A DNA stretch of 64,000 nt, from positions 5,828,001 to 5,892,000 of the forward strand of contig JASGIS010000001.1 in the NCBI GenBank assembly GCA_047601745.1, in the 5' to 3' direction. This document shows, in pieces, positions 17,828-27,244 of the stretch. Source of the DNA: JAKPAM01 sp047601745 (GTDB lineage Bacteria; Pseudomonadota; Gammaproteobacteria; Burkholderiales; Burkholderiaceae_E). The position numbers were made by a program, and so were the translations under genes. The stretch's first letter is position 1; every line of letters begins with the position of its first letter. The notes beneath the pieces are model-generated. The model saw only the letters and a program-made list of their open reading frames with translations, did no database searches and was not told the origin of the DNA.

Positions 17828-19942
17828 ATGCTGTTGGAGACTTTCGCGATCGCAAGCCTGAGCCTCTGCGCTCTGGGCTACCTGGCGCTTTTCACGCTCC
17901 TCGTGGCCAGCGGTCGCGGCACCGGCCCCGGCCGCCTGCTGTTGATGGCCGTGGCAGCCGAAGCCGTCTGGAGTCTGCTGGCCGCGTCCGATCGCGCCGG
18001 CTACGCGATTCCATCGCTGTTGCTGGACACCATCAACGGGCTGCGTGACCTGGCCTGGATCGGCTTCGTTCTGAGCATTCTCGCGGCCAGCATCGGTGCC
18101 CACGCGGACCGCTCACGGAAACAACTGATCGTAGCCGCCGCCGGCTTGGTCGCGACCACCGTAACCAGCGTCGTGCTGCGAGAGATCACCCCGGCCTCGC
18201 GGATCTCGCTGGCGCTGCTATTGCTGATCGCGGTGGCAGGTCTGCTGTCGGTCGAGCAGCTCTGGCGCAACCTGCCCAAGCACCGGCGCTGGGCAATGAA
18301 GTTTCTCTGTCTCGCACTGACGTTCAAGTTCGGTTACGACCTGGTGCTCTACAGCGATGCGCTGATGTTCGGGCACATCGATGCCGAATGGTGGTCGGCT
18401 CGAGGCATCGTCAACGCACTGTTGGTGCCGCTGATCGCGGTGACGGCCGCACGCAACCCGCAATGGCGCCTCGAGGTCAGCGTCTCGCGGGAGATCGCGT
18501 TCCACTCGGCCACGTTGATGATCGCCGGCGGCCTGCTCACGCTGATCGCGCTCGGAGGCTATTACCTGAAGTATTTCGGCGGCTCGGCCGGTAAGCTGGC
18601 CGCCACGGTCGCCGTATTCGCCGCCCTGGTCGCGCTATCGGCACTCGTCGGATCGGGTTCGCTTCGAGCCCGACTGCGGGTGTTCCTTGCCAAGCACTTC
18701 TACAGCTACCGCTTCGACTATCGTCGGGAATGGCTTCGGCTGACCCATACGCTAGCCAGTGCCCACTCGCCCGAATCCTCAGCTTCGCAATCCGACTCCA
18801 TCGAGCTGCGAGCCCTGCAGGCGATCGCCGGCATCGTCGAGAGTCCCGCGGGAGCGCTCTTCCTGAAGCAAGCCGACGGCCCTTTCTTGCGCCGGGCCTC
18901 GTTCGGCCATTGCAGTGCGCCGTCGGAAGTACCCGCCGATTCCTCTCTCTGGCGAGCGGTCGAGCGACGTGAATGGATCCTGGATGCCTCCGAAGCCGGT
19001 GTCCCGAGCGGCACGGCCGACGAGCCGGCGGGCATGATCGCCGCACCGGAATGGTTTACCAGCAGTCCGGACGCCTGGCTGCTCGTTCCGCTGATGCATG
19101 AACAGTCATTGGTCGGTCTCGCATTCCTGACCAAGCCGCTGGCCGGCAAGCAACTGAACTGGGAAATTCGCGACCTGCTCAAGGCCGCGGGGCGCCAGGT
19201 CGCCAGCTTCCTGTTCATTCGTCGGACCGTCGAGGCCCTGGTGCAGGCGCAGCAGTTCGAGTCGTTCAACCGCATGTCGGCCTTCGTGGTGCACGACCTG
19301 AAAAATCTGGTGTCGCAGTTATCGCTGCTGATCCGCAACTCGGAGCGCCATCAAGGCAATCCCGAGTTCCAGGCCGACATGGTCGAGACGGTCAAGGAGG
19401 TGGTCGGTCGAATGCAGGGGCTGCTGATGCAGTTGCGAGAAGGCCCACGCCCGCCCAGCGCCGCCGGCGCCGTCCGGATCGGCGCGACCGTGCGCGGCGC
19501 CATCGCATCCAAGGGTCCGCTGACCCCGTCCCCCCAGGTCCGGATCGATGACGACGTGGCCGAGGCCATCGTATCGGCGCATGCCGATCGCTTGCAACGA
19601 GTCATCGGGCATCTGGTGCAGAATGCGGTCGAGGCCACCCCTCCGGACGGAAGCATCCGAGTCCACGCCAGCCGTCAGGGAACCGATGCCGTGATCGAAG
19701 TCGCGGACAACGGCGCCGGCATGACCGAAGATTTTCTGCGCGACGGATACTTCAAGCCGTTCACGACGACCAAGGCCAACGGAACCGGTCTCGGCGCCTT
19801 TGAAAGCCGCGCTTACATCCAGGAGATCGGAGGGAACGTATCCGTCGACAGCACCCCTGGAATGGGCACTACAATCCGCATCTTTCTGCCACTGAGCCGC
19901 CAGAATGAGCCTGCCGCTGCCTGCACTATTGATGGTCGATGA
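17828..19942 (+). CDS. prsK: XrtA/PEP-CTERM system histidine kinase PrsK
   Basis: A 704-residue membrane histidine kinase. Residues 1 to about 290 form eight or so hydrophobic helices; residues about 320-470 are a GAF-like sensing region (LRALQAIAGIVESPAGALF). The kinase core follows: phospho-acceptor His489 in AFVVHDLKNLVSQ, then the N box VIGHLVQNAVEATP, the G box VADNGAGMTEDF and GTGLGAF. The signal is unknown. The 3' end overlaps prsR by 38 bases, so the pair is translationally coupled. By family, the pair senses a membrane or envelope cue and activates sigma-54 promoters of exopolysaccharide and PEP-CTERM genes. Confidence 0.95.
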   Translation: MLLETFAIASLSLCALGYLALFTLLVASGRGTGPGRLLLMAVAAEAVWSLLAASDRAGYAIPSLLLDTINGLRDLAWIGFVLSILAASIGAHADRSRKQLIVAAAGLVATTVTSVVLREITPASRISLALLLLIAVAGLLSVEQLWRNLPKHRRWAMKFLCLALTFKFGYDLVLYSDALMFGHIDAEWWSARGIVNALLVPLIAVTAARNPQWRLEVSVSREIAFHSATLMIAGGLLTLIALGGYYLKYFGGSAGKLAATVAVFAALVALSALVGSGSLRARLRVFLAKHFYSYRFDYRREWLRLTHTLASAHSPESSASQSDSIELRALQAIAGIVESPAGALFLKQADGPFLRRASFGHCSAPSEVPADSSLWRAVERREWILDASEAGVPSGTADEPAGMIAAPEWFTSSPDAWLLVPLMHEQSLVGLAFLTKPLAGKQLNWEIRDLLKAAGRQVASFLFIRRTVEALVQAQQFESFNRMSAFVVHDLKNLVSQLSLLIRNSERHQGNPEFQADMVETVKEVVGRMQGLLMQLREGPRPPSAAGAVRIGATVRGAIASKGPLTPSPQVRIDDDVAEAIVSAHADRLQRVIGHLVQNAVEATPPDGSIRVHASRQGTDAVIEVADNGAGMTEDFLRDGYFKPFTTTKANGTGLGAFESRAYIQEIGGNVSVDSTPGMGTTIRIFLPLSRQNEPAAACTIDGR

Positions 19943-21275
19943 CGATCCCGGGCTGCGCAGGCAGTTCAAGTGGACCTTCGATCAGTACAACGTCGTCTTC
20001 GCCGCTAATCGCGAGGAGGCGATCGCCCAAGTTCGACGCATACGGCCGGCGGTCGTCACGCTGGACCTGGGACTTCCTCCCGATCCCGACGGAACCTCCG
20101 AGGGCTTGCGCACGCTTAGTGAAATCCTGGCCTTGGCACCCGAAACCAAGGTGATCGCCGTGACCGGTCAGAACGAGCGCCAGAATGCCGTCGAGGTCGT
20201 CGCCCGCGGTGCCTACGATTTCATTCCCAAGCCGATCGACGGCGACCTGCTCGGCATGGTGATCGCACGGGCGTTCAATCTGGCCGACCTGGAAAGCGAG
20301 CAGCGCAAGCTCGCCGCGCAACTGGGCTCGCAGGCCGTTCCGGGCCTGATCACCCGCGATCCGGAGATGCTGAAGCTGTGCCGGCAGGTCGAGAAGCTGG
20401 CCAATGCCAATGCCACGGTGCTGCTGCTGGGTGAGAGCGGTACCGGCAAGGAATTGATGGCGCGCGCGTTGCACACGCACGGTTCGCGCCGCGCCAAACG
20501 CTTCGTGGCGATCAACTGCGCGGCGATTCCCGATACCCTGCTCGAATCCGAGTTGTTCGGATACGAACGGGGCGCGTTCACCGGCGCTCATCGGCAAACG
20601 CCGGGCAAGATCGAAACCGCGCATAAGGGCACGCTGTTCCTGGACGAGATCGGTGATCTGCCGATGGCACTGCAGGCGAAGCTGTTGCGCTTTCTGCAGG
20701 AGCGGGTCATCGAGCGCCTCGGTGGCCGCGAGGAGATTCCGGTCGATGTCCGCGTCGTCTGCGCGACCCACCGCAACCTGCTCGAGCGGATCAAGGAAGG
20801 CAGCTTCCGGGAAGACCTCTACTATCGGCTAAGCGAGCTGGTGATCGAGATCCCGCCGCTGCGCGCCCGCATCGGCGATGCGGTCCTGCTGGCCAACGCC
20901 ATGCTAAGCCAGGTCTGCGAGCAGAACGGTCTCAAGCGGATCAAGCTGCGGCCCGACGCCGCCGATGCGATCGAAAAACATCCGTGGCCCGGCAACGTCC
21001 GCGAACTCGAGAACCGCATCAAACGCGCGGTGTTCATGGCCGAGGGAAACAGCATCACGCCTGACGACCTGGGACTGGCCACTAGTGATGAGGCTGAATT
21101 GAAGACCTTGCGCGAAGTGCGCGAGGAAGCCGAACGGGCAGCCGTTCTGAAGGTCATGGCGAGAGTCGACGGAAATATCGCTCGAGCAGCGGAGCTGCTC
21201 GGTGTCAGCCGACCCACGCTGTACGATATGCTCGATCGGTTCGGGATGCGCCGGCAGGAGAACAACCCAGTATGA
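19905..21275 (+). CDS. prsR: XrtA/PEP-CTERM system sigma-54 response regulator PrsR
   Basis: A 456-residue NtrC-type regulator. Receiver domain about 7-120 with acidic pocket VDDD (11-14), phospho-acceptor Asp54 in VTLDLGLPP and Lys109. AAA+ domain about 147-385 with Walker A GESGTGKE (176-183), the sigma-54-contacting GAFTGA (223-228) and GTLFLDEIGDLP as Walker B. The C-terminal Fis-type helix-turn-helix is at about 430-450 (NIARAAELLGVSRPTLYDML). All key residues are intact. It should activate sigma-54 promoters, of which two candidates are seen at 16324 and 35897. The stop codon overlaps the prsT ATG by four bases. Confidence 0.96.
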   Translation: MSLPLPALLMVDDDPGLRRQFKWTFDQYNVVFAANREEAIAQVRRIRPAVVTLDLGLPPDPDGTSEGLRTLSEILALAPETKVIAVTGQNERQNAVEVVARGAYDFIPKPIDGDLLGMVIARAFNLADLESEQRKLAAQLGSQAVPGLITRDPEMLKLCRQVEKLANANATVLLLGESGTGKELMARALHTHGSRRAKRFVAINCAAIPDTLLESELFGYERGAFTGAHRQTPGKIETAHKGTLFLDEIGDLPMALQAKLLRFLQERVIERLGGREEIPVDVRVVCATHRNLLERIKEGSFREDLYYRLSELVIEIPPLRARIGDAVLLANAMLSQVCEQNGLKRIKLRPDAADAIEKHPWPGNVRELENRIKRAVFMAEGNSITPDDLGLATSDEAELKTLREVREEAERAAVLKVMARVDGNIARAAELLGVSRPTLYDMLDRFGMRRQENNPV

Positions 21276-24085
21276 ACAAATCCAGGTCCTACCCCGCTGC
21301 CCTGACAACGCGGACAGCGCTGCGCGTCGCTCTGGCGGCTTCGCTGCTCGGAGCAGGCGTTTCGCTTTCGGCCTGCTCCGATTCGCCGGACGCGCTGATG
21401 ACCAAGGCGCGCGCCTCGATCCAGAGCAACGATCGCAAGTCGGCTGAAATCCATCTGAAGAATCTGCTCCAGGCCAGGGAGAACGACGCCGAAGCCCGCG
21501 TGATGCTGGCTGATCTGCACGTCGACAATTATGACTGGAGCGCCGCCGAGAAAGAATATCGTCGTGCGCTGGAAGCCGGCGCCGACGTCAACCAGGTCGG
21601 CCCCAAGTTGCTGTTGGTTCTCAGCCAGTCGAAAGCGCCGACCGACTACTTGAAAGAAGCCCAGAAGATCAAGCTGACCGAGCCTGCTGCGCAAGCCGAG
21701 GCCGGCGTACTCACTGCGTTGGCCGACCTGCGATTGGGGCGCAAGAACGATGCGCGACACGAGTATCAACGAGCGCTGGAGCTGGCCCCGTCGCTGACAA
21801 AGGCCAAGGTTGGATTGCTGCAGTTGTCCGCGGATAATGAAACGCCGCAGCGTGTCGCCGAGCAGGCCGACGCGCTGGTCGCGGGTGACCCTACATCGAG
21901 GGAAGCGCTGCTCTACCAGGCCCAAGCCCGCACCACGCTGGGCAATATCGACGGCGCGCGGCAATCGCTTAACAAGGCGATCGAACTGAATCCACGCGAC
22001 ATCCAGGCCCGCTCGGCGCTGGCCACGCTCGAGTTCGACGCCCATAATGATCAGGCCACGGCCGAGCAACTCGATGCGATCGACAAGATCGTCCGGGTCT
22101 GGCCGGTGGCGATGTCCCAGCGCGCCGCGCTGCAACTGCGCCAAGGCAAGAACGAAGCGGCGCGAGACAGTGCGATGCTGGCGCTGAAGATCAGTCCGAC
22201 CTATCTGCCAGCGCTGGTCAATTCGGCAAGGGCGAACCTCGCGCTCGGTTCGCTCGAGCAGGCCGAAACGCAAAGCCGTCAGATCCTCGAAATCGCGCCG
22301 GGAACGCCGGCCGGTGCATGGCTTCTGGCCTCGACCCTTCTGAAGAAAGGCGACCCCCAGCGGGCATTGGCGGTCGTCAAACCGCTGATCGACGGCGGCA
22401 ATGCCGATCCGGGTCTGCTCGCGGTCGCCGGCGAAGCGGCATTGGGCGCACGTGACCCGAAATCGGCTGTCGACTACTTCGATCGTTCGGTTTCCGAACG
22501 GCCCGAGGTCACCGGCCCTCGGGTCGGGCTGGCGCTGGCCAAGCTGGATCTGGGCGATCACAAGGGGGGCTTGAGCGAACTGGAAACGGCATCGAATGCC
22601 GACCAAGCTTCGACGCAGGCCGACTTTCCGTTGATCGAGGCACTGCTGCGCGACCAGCAATGGGACAAGGCACTGGCCGCCATCGGCCGCCTCGAGAAGA
22701 AGATGCCCAAGTCGGCTCGCGTCCCGCAGCTACGGGGCTTCGCCCTGCTGGGCAAGAATGACCAGGCCGGGGCGCATGCCGCATTCGAGAAAGCCATTGC
22801 GCTGGAGCCGAAGTTCCTCGCCCCCTACGGCAACCTGGCCGCGCTGGACATCGCTCAGGGCCATCCCCAGCAGGCCCGCGTTCCGCTACAGAAACTGGTC
22901 GATTCGGATCCCGGAAACTCCGCGGCGATGATCGCGCTGGCCGAGGTGATGAAACGCACTGGAGCAAGCCGCGCGGAGGTCACCTCGCTGCTTCAGAAAG
23001 CTTATAACGCCGACCCGGATTCCGTGCAGCCGACGATGGCGTTGGCACTCGATCACATACAGAACGACAAGGCGGCAGATGCGGTGCCGCTGCTGCAACA
23101 CGCGCTGCCATTGAATCCCCGACGCCCCGAACTGTCCGAGCTGCTGGCCACCGCGTTTCTGCGCAGCGGCCAGCAGCAGCAGGCGGTCGACACGATGGAA
23201 CGTCTCGCCCGCGAGAACCCGCAGAACTTCGCCGTGCAGATGCGGGTCGGTCAGTTCAAGCTGCAAACGAAGAACCCGAACGGTGCCGTTGAAAATTTCC
23301 AGGCCGCCACTCGTATCGACGGTCGCTCGGTGCCGGCCCGCGCGATGCTGGCCGGCGCGCTGTCCGCCAGCGGCAAGCCCGACGAAGCGCTGCAGGAAGC
23401 GAAGCGGCTGCAGAAGGACCTCCCCGGTCAGGCCGCAGGCTGGCAGCTCGAAGGTGACCTGCTTCGGCAAGCCGGCAAGCTGCGCGAAAGTCTGGTGCCT
23501 TATCGACGCGCGGTGCAGACCAGCAAGCCGCCGGCCGCGACGGTGGTCAGGGTTCACCAGGTTCTGGTCCAAGCCGGAGAAACCGCGGAAGCCGATCGAT
23601 TGCTGAAAGACCGTCTGAAGGCCACACCGAACGACCTGACGCTGCAGATGTACGCGGGCGATCGCGAACTGGCCCGCAACGATTTCCGGGCTGCCGCCAA
23701 TCATTACGAGGCAGCCATCAAGCTCGACGCTCGAAACGCCGCGACGCTCAACAACCTCGCTTGGACGCTCCACCGCCTGAAGGACGACAAGGCACTCGCT
23801 TATGCCGAGCAGGCCTATCGACTGGCGCCAAAATCCGCACCGGTGCTCGACACCTACGGCGTCATCCTCAGCGACCACCGCGAATACGGCCGTGCCGTTC
23901 CGCTGCTGAAGCAAGCGGTCGAGCTGGCGCCCAAAGCTCCCGAAATCCGGCTCCACTATGCGCAGGCCCTGGCAGGCAGCGGAGATTCGGCAGCCGCACG
24001 CGCCGAATCCGACGCCGTACTACGCGATTTTCCCGATTCGCCGCATGCTTCGGCAGCACGTGAACTTCAAGGCACTCTGAAATGA
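21272..24085 (+). CDS. prsT: XrtA/PEP-CTERM system TPR lipoprotein PrsT
   Basis: A 937-residue protein with a lipoprotein signal (lipobox SLSAC, near residue 35) and roughly twenty tetratricopeptide-like repeats through the rest of the chain, recognised by repeated A-x-x-x-x-x-A-L-x-x-x-P spacing (for example LELAPSLTKAKVGLL, IELNPRDIQARSAL, VELAPKAPEIRLHYAQAL). The length and position between prsR and the export genes match PrsT. It is probably a periplasmic or outer-membrane-facing scaffold for the export machinery, as AlgK and BcsC TPRs are. It overlaps both neighbours by four bases, indicating tight coupling within the operon. Confidence 0.93.
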   Translation: MNKSRSYPAALTTRTALRVALAASLLGAGVSLSACSDSPDALMTKARASIQSNDRKSAEIHLKNLLQARENDAEARVMLADLHVDNYDWSAAEKEYRRALEAGADVNQVGPKLLLVLSQSKAPTDYLKEAQKIKLTEPAAQAEAGVLTALADLRLGRKNDARHEYQRALELAPSLTKAKVGLLQLSADNETPQRVAEQADALVAGDPTSREALLYQAQARTTLGNIDGARQSLNKAIELNPRDIQARSALATLEFDAHNDQATAEQLDAIDKIVRVWPVAMSQRAALQLRQGKNEAARDSAMLALKISPTYLPALVNSARANLALGSLEQAETQSRQILEIAPGTPAGAWLLASTLLKKGDPQRALAVVKPLIDGGNADPGLLAVAGEAALGARDPKSAVDYFDRSVSERPEVTGPRVGLALAKLDLGDHKGGLSELETASNADQASTQADFPLIEALLRDQQWDKALAAIGRLEKKMPKSARVPQLRGFALLGKNDQAGAHAAFEKAIALEPKFLAPYGNLAALDIAQGHPQQARVPLQKLVDSDPGNSAAMIALAEVMKRTGASRAEVTSLLQKAYNADPDSVQPTMALALDHIQNDKAADAVPLLQHALPLNPRRPELSELLATAFLRSGQQQQAVDTMERLARENPQNFAVQMRVGQFKLQTKNPNGAVENFQAATRIDGRSVPARAMLAGALSASGKPDEALQEAKRLQKDLPGQAAGWQLEGDLLRQAGKLRESLVPYRRAVQTSKPPAATVVRVHQVLVQAGETAEADRLLKDRLKATPNDLTLQMYAGDRELARNDFRAAANHYEAAIKLDARNAATLNNLAWTLHRLKDDKALAYAEQAYRLAPKSAPVLDTYGVILSDHREYGRAVPLLKQAVELAPKAPEIRLHYAQALAGSGDSAAARAESDAVLRDFPDSPHASAARELQGTLK

Positions 24086-24711
24086 ACTGCACCCCCTTCA
24101 TCCCCCGAGTCTTCGTTCATCGGCTGCTGGCCGCCACGATGATTTCGATACTGCTGGCCGGTTGCGCCAGCACGCTGCCGCCGGCTCCGCAAAAGGCCTC
24201 CTCTCCCGCCTACAGCTACGAGATCGGCCCCGGCGATCAGTTGAACGTCACCGTGTGGCGCAATCCAGAGCTGTCGGCCAAGGTGCCGGTGCGCCCAGAC
24301 GGCAAGATATCCACGCCGCTGATCGGCGAGATATCCGTGACCGGGCGAAGCGCGGCCGATCTGGCGACGGACATCGAACAGCGGCTCGGAAAGTATGTAC
24401 GCGACCCGAAGGTGACCGTGGTGGTCGAGCAGTTCGAAGGCGTCGCGGCCAAGCAGATCCGGGTCATCGGACAGGTAGCCAAGCCGATGACGGTTCCGTA
24501 TCGCCAGAACATGAGCTTGCTCGACGTCATGCTGGCGGTGGGCGGCCTCACCGAATACGCGGCCGGGAATCGCGCGGTATTGATCCGCTCGGGCGAAAAG
24601 AACGCGCAGTACAACGTGCGGCTGAGCGATCTACTGAAATCCGGAGACGTGAGCGCCGATATCGAAATGCTGCCGGGAGACGTGATCGTGGTCCCCGATA
24701 GCTGGTTCTGA
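24082..24711 (+). CDS. Polysaccharide export lipoprotein (Wza/EpsE-like, XrtA type)
   Basis: A 209-residue outer-membrane lipoprotein with lipobox ILLAGC (Cys near residue 29). The polysaccharide export domain starts at YEIGPGDQLNVTVWRNPELS, followed by VRPDGKISTPLIGEI, and a SLBB domain begins around RVIGQVAKPMTVPYRQNMSL. The short form is typical of exosortase A loci and differs from the longer E. coli Wza, which carries a C-terminal outer-membrane helix. It should form the periplasmic/outer-membrane export channel with the beta-barrel protein encoded downstream. It begins inside the last codon of prsT and precedes the chain-length gene by 16 bases. Confidence 0.94.
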   Translation: MNCTPFIPRVFVHRLLAATMISILLAGCASTLPPAPQKASSPAYSYEIGPGDQLNVTVWRNPELSAKVPVRPDGKISTPLIGEISVTGRSAADLATDIEQRLGKYVRDPKVTVVVEQFEGVAAKQIRVIGQVAKPMTVPYRQNMSLLDVMLAVGGLTEYAAGNRAVLIRSGEKNAQYNVRLSDLLKSGDVSADIEMLPGDVIVVPDSWF

Positions 24712-24727
24712 TACGGCCCGAAACATC

Positions 24728-26299
24728 ATGCTCGAACTCTGGAACAACATCCGGTCGATCCTTCCCGGCCTGTGGTCGTATCGCTGGTGGGGTCTTGTCA
24801 CCACGATCGTCGTGGGGGCGCTCGCCGCCATAGGCGTGCTGATGATCCCGGACCGGTACGAAGCTTCGGCACGCGTCTATGTCGATACCCAGTCGATTCT
24901 GAAGCCGCTGATGACCGGACTCGCGGTACAGCCCAATCTGGATCAGCAGGTCCAGATGATGGCCAGGACTCTGTTGAGCCGCCCGAACGTCGAGAAGGTC
25001 ATCCGGATGTCGGATCTGGACCTGCGGTCGAGCACGCCGAGCCAGCAGTCGCAGCAGGTCGACGCGATGATCAAGGCGCTGAAGCTCAAAGGCGGCCAGG
25101 GTAACCTCTATACGATCGAATACCAGGACGTCTCGCCGGCGGCGGCACGCAAGGTCGTCCAGTCACTGCTGGACATCTTCGTCGAGTCCAACCTCGGGGA
25201 CAAACGGCGCGATGCCGAGCAGGCGCGAAAGTTCATCGAAGACCAGATCACCGTCTACGAGAAACGGCTGGTCGACGCGGAAACGGCGCTCAAGGAGTTC
25301 AAGCTGCGCAATCTGGCGATCATGCCCAACCTCGCGCAGGACTATGTGTCGCGAGCCAACGAAGCCCAGCGTGAAGTCAACGCCGCCCGACTCGAACTTC
25401 GTCAGGCGGAGTTCTCCCGCGATGCCGTTCGCAGCCAGTTGGCCGGTGAGAAACCGATGATCAGTTCGTCGGACCCCAGTTCCCCCATGCAGCAACGCCA
25501 TGCCACGCTGCTCGAAACTCGCGTCGCGGCGCTGCGCGAGCGCCTGGACGACCTGCTGATGCGTTTCACCGACAGCCACCCGGACGTCATCAATACCCGC
25601 CATTTGCTGGCCGAGCTCGAACAGCAACTGGAGGCCGAACGCCGTGCCGCCGAAGCCGCGCCCTCGGCCAGCGACACACCGATCCCGATGGCTGCTGCGA
25701 TACCCAACAGGGTGTACCAGGACTTGCGGATGGCACTCACCGAAGCCGACGCCAAGGTCGCCGCGCAACGGGCCCGGGTCGCCGACGCCGAGCGGCGCTA
25801 TGTCGAGATCCAGGAGACGGCCCGGCTGATTCCGCGCGTCGAGGCGGAATACGCCCAGCTCAATCGCGACTACGACGTGAACAAGAAGAACTACGAGGAA
25901 CTGGTCGCTCGGCGCGAATCCGCGCAGATGTCCGGCAGCATGGATTCCACCGCCGGCGTCGGCGAATTCCGCGTCGTCGACCCGCCACGAGCGACGGCCA
26001 GACCGGTCTGGCCGGACCGGCCGCTGCTGCTGGCCGGCGTTCTGCTCGTATCGATCGCGGCAGGCATCGGCATGACCTTCCTGCGAGACCAGAGCCAGCC
26101 GAAGTTCTTCGATTTGCGCACGCTGCGCAAGGTCAGCGGTTTGCCGGTTCTCGGCATCGTGTCGATGGTGGAATCGAACTCCGGACAACGCCGATCCGCA
26201 GTGTCTCCGAACGCCCTGTTCTCCGTTGGAACGCTGCTGTACCTCGGATGCTTTCTGGCCGTGATTGGCTACTACTTCTCTCGAGCAGTGGCTCATTGA
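24728..26299 (+). CDS. XrtA system polysaccharide chain-length determinant (Wzz-like)
   Basis: A 523-residue PCP-family protein. Transmembrane helix 1 is at about residues 15-37 (after SYRWW) and another hydrophobic segment near 430-450 (RPLLLAGVLLVSIAAGIGM), with a third at the C-terminus (about 500-520). The long periplasmic part between them is helical and rich in Gln, Glu, Arg and Ala (QAREFIEDQ-like and EKRLVDAETALKEF), predicting coiled coils. VVDPPRATARPVWPDRP before helix 2 is the proline-rich PCP signature. It probably sets polymer length together with the tyrosine autokinase encoded 18 bases downstream. Confidence 0.94.
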   Translation: MLELWNNIRSILPGLWSYRWWGLVTTIVVGALAAIGVLMIPDRYEASARVYVDTQSILKPLMTGLAVQPNLDQQVQMMARTLLSRPNVEKVIRMSDLDLRSSTPSQQSQQVDAMIKALKLKGGQGNLYTIEYQDVSPAAARKVVQSLLDIFVESNLGDKRRDAEQARKFIEDQITVYEKRLVDAETALKEFKLRNLAIMPNLAQDYVSRANEAQREVNAARLELRQAEFSRDAVRSQLAGEKPMISSSDPSSPMQQRHATLLETRVAALRERLDDLLMRFTDSHPDVINTRHLLAELEQQLEAERRAAEAAPSASDTPIPMAAAIPNRVYQDLRMALTEADAKVAAQRARVADAERRYVEIQETARLIPRVEAEYAQLNRDYDVNKKNYEELVARRESAQMSGSMDSTAGVGEFRVVDPPRATARPVWPDRPLLLAGVLLVSIAAGIGMTFLRDQSQPKFFDLRTLRKVSGLPVLGIVSMVESNSGQRRSAVSPNALFSVGTLLYLGCFLAVIGYYFSRAVAH

Positions 26300-26317
26300 G
26301 CCGAACGGATACCCCTC

Positions 26318-27244
26318 ATGAGTCTCATCGAACGCGCGATCAATCGCCTGGGTCGCAAAGGCCCCGCCGCCGATCCGGCATCGGCTGCACGATCCGGCAT
26401 CTCGGTGGCCGCTGCACCGTCCAAGGCGACATCGGAAAGCGAAAGCAGGCAGCAGCATATTCCCCCCACGCTGGTTGCCGTCACGGACAATGGGCCCGAG
26501 CTCCCCGTTCTGCAAATCGATCCGGGCATCCTGACGGCCCGGGGGCATACGGCTCACGAAACCGCCAGCCGACTGGGCCACGAATTCAGAATCATCAAAC
26601 GCCCTCTGCTGTCGAACGCGTTCGGAGCGAACAGCAAGAACGTCACTAATGGTCGACGGATCATGGTGACCAGCGCGCTGCCGGGAGAGGGCAAGAGCTT
26701 CTGCGCGATCAACCTCGCGCTGAGCATCGCAGCCGAACGCGATACCTCGGTGCTGCTGGTCGACGCCGACGTGGCCAAGCCATCGTTTCCCGTCGAGTTG
26801 GGTATTCCCGCCGGGCGCGGACTAATGGATTGGCTGGTCGATCCGACAATCGACATTGCTCAACTGGTTTCGAACACGTCGATTCCGGGCCTCTCCGTGA
26901 TGACGGCAGGCATGCACCATACGCTGGCGACCGAGTATCTGGCCAGCACGGCGATGACCCGGCTGCTCGACATGCTGAGCCAACGATATCCGGACCGAAT
27001 ACTGATTTTCGACTCGCCGCCGCTGCTGCTGACCACCGAGGCGCGAGTGTTGGCGCAGCACATGGGCCAGATCGTGCTGGTAGTCGAGGCCGGCCGGACT
27101 AGCCGTCAGGCAGTCGACGATGCATTATCGACGATCCAGTCATGCGAGGTAATCAACCTGCTGCTGAACAAGGCGCATGGGTTTGGAAAAACACCAGGAT
27201 ACGGACAATACGGCTATGGATATGGGTACGGCGCGCCGACATAG
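26318..27244 (+). CDS. XrtA-associated tyrosine autokinase (BY-kinase)
   Basis: A 308-residue cytoplasmic kinase. Residues 1-95 are a polar, variable N-terminus. The P-loop is SALPGEGKSF (Lys126), the Walker A' motif VLLVDADV and the Walker B-like ILIFDSPPLLL. The C-terminus ends YGQYGYGYGYGAPT, the tyrosine cluster that is autophosphorylated in BY-kinases. It partners with the chain-length protein, switching polymer assembly through phosphorylation of this tail. The final 29 bases also encode the start of the next gene, so the tyrosine tail and the next gene start share DNA. Confidence 0.95.
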   Translation: MSLIERAINRLGRKGPAADPASAARSGISVAAAPSKATSESESRQQHIPPTLVAVTDNGPELPVLQIDPGILTARGHTAHETASRLGHEFRIIKRPLLSNAFGANSKNVTNGRRIMVTSALPGEGKSFCAINLALSIAAERDTSVLLVDADVAKPSFPVELGIPAGRGLMDWLVDPTIDIAQLVSNTSIPGLSVMTAGMHHTLATEYLASTAMTRLLDMLSQRYPDRILIFDSPPLLLTTEARVLAQHMGQIVLVVEAGRTSRQAVDDALSTIQSCEVINLLLNKAHGFGKTPGYGQYGYGYGYGAPT

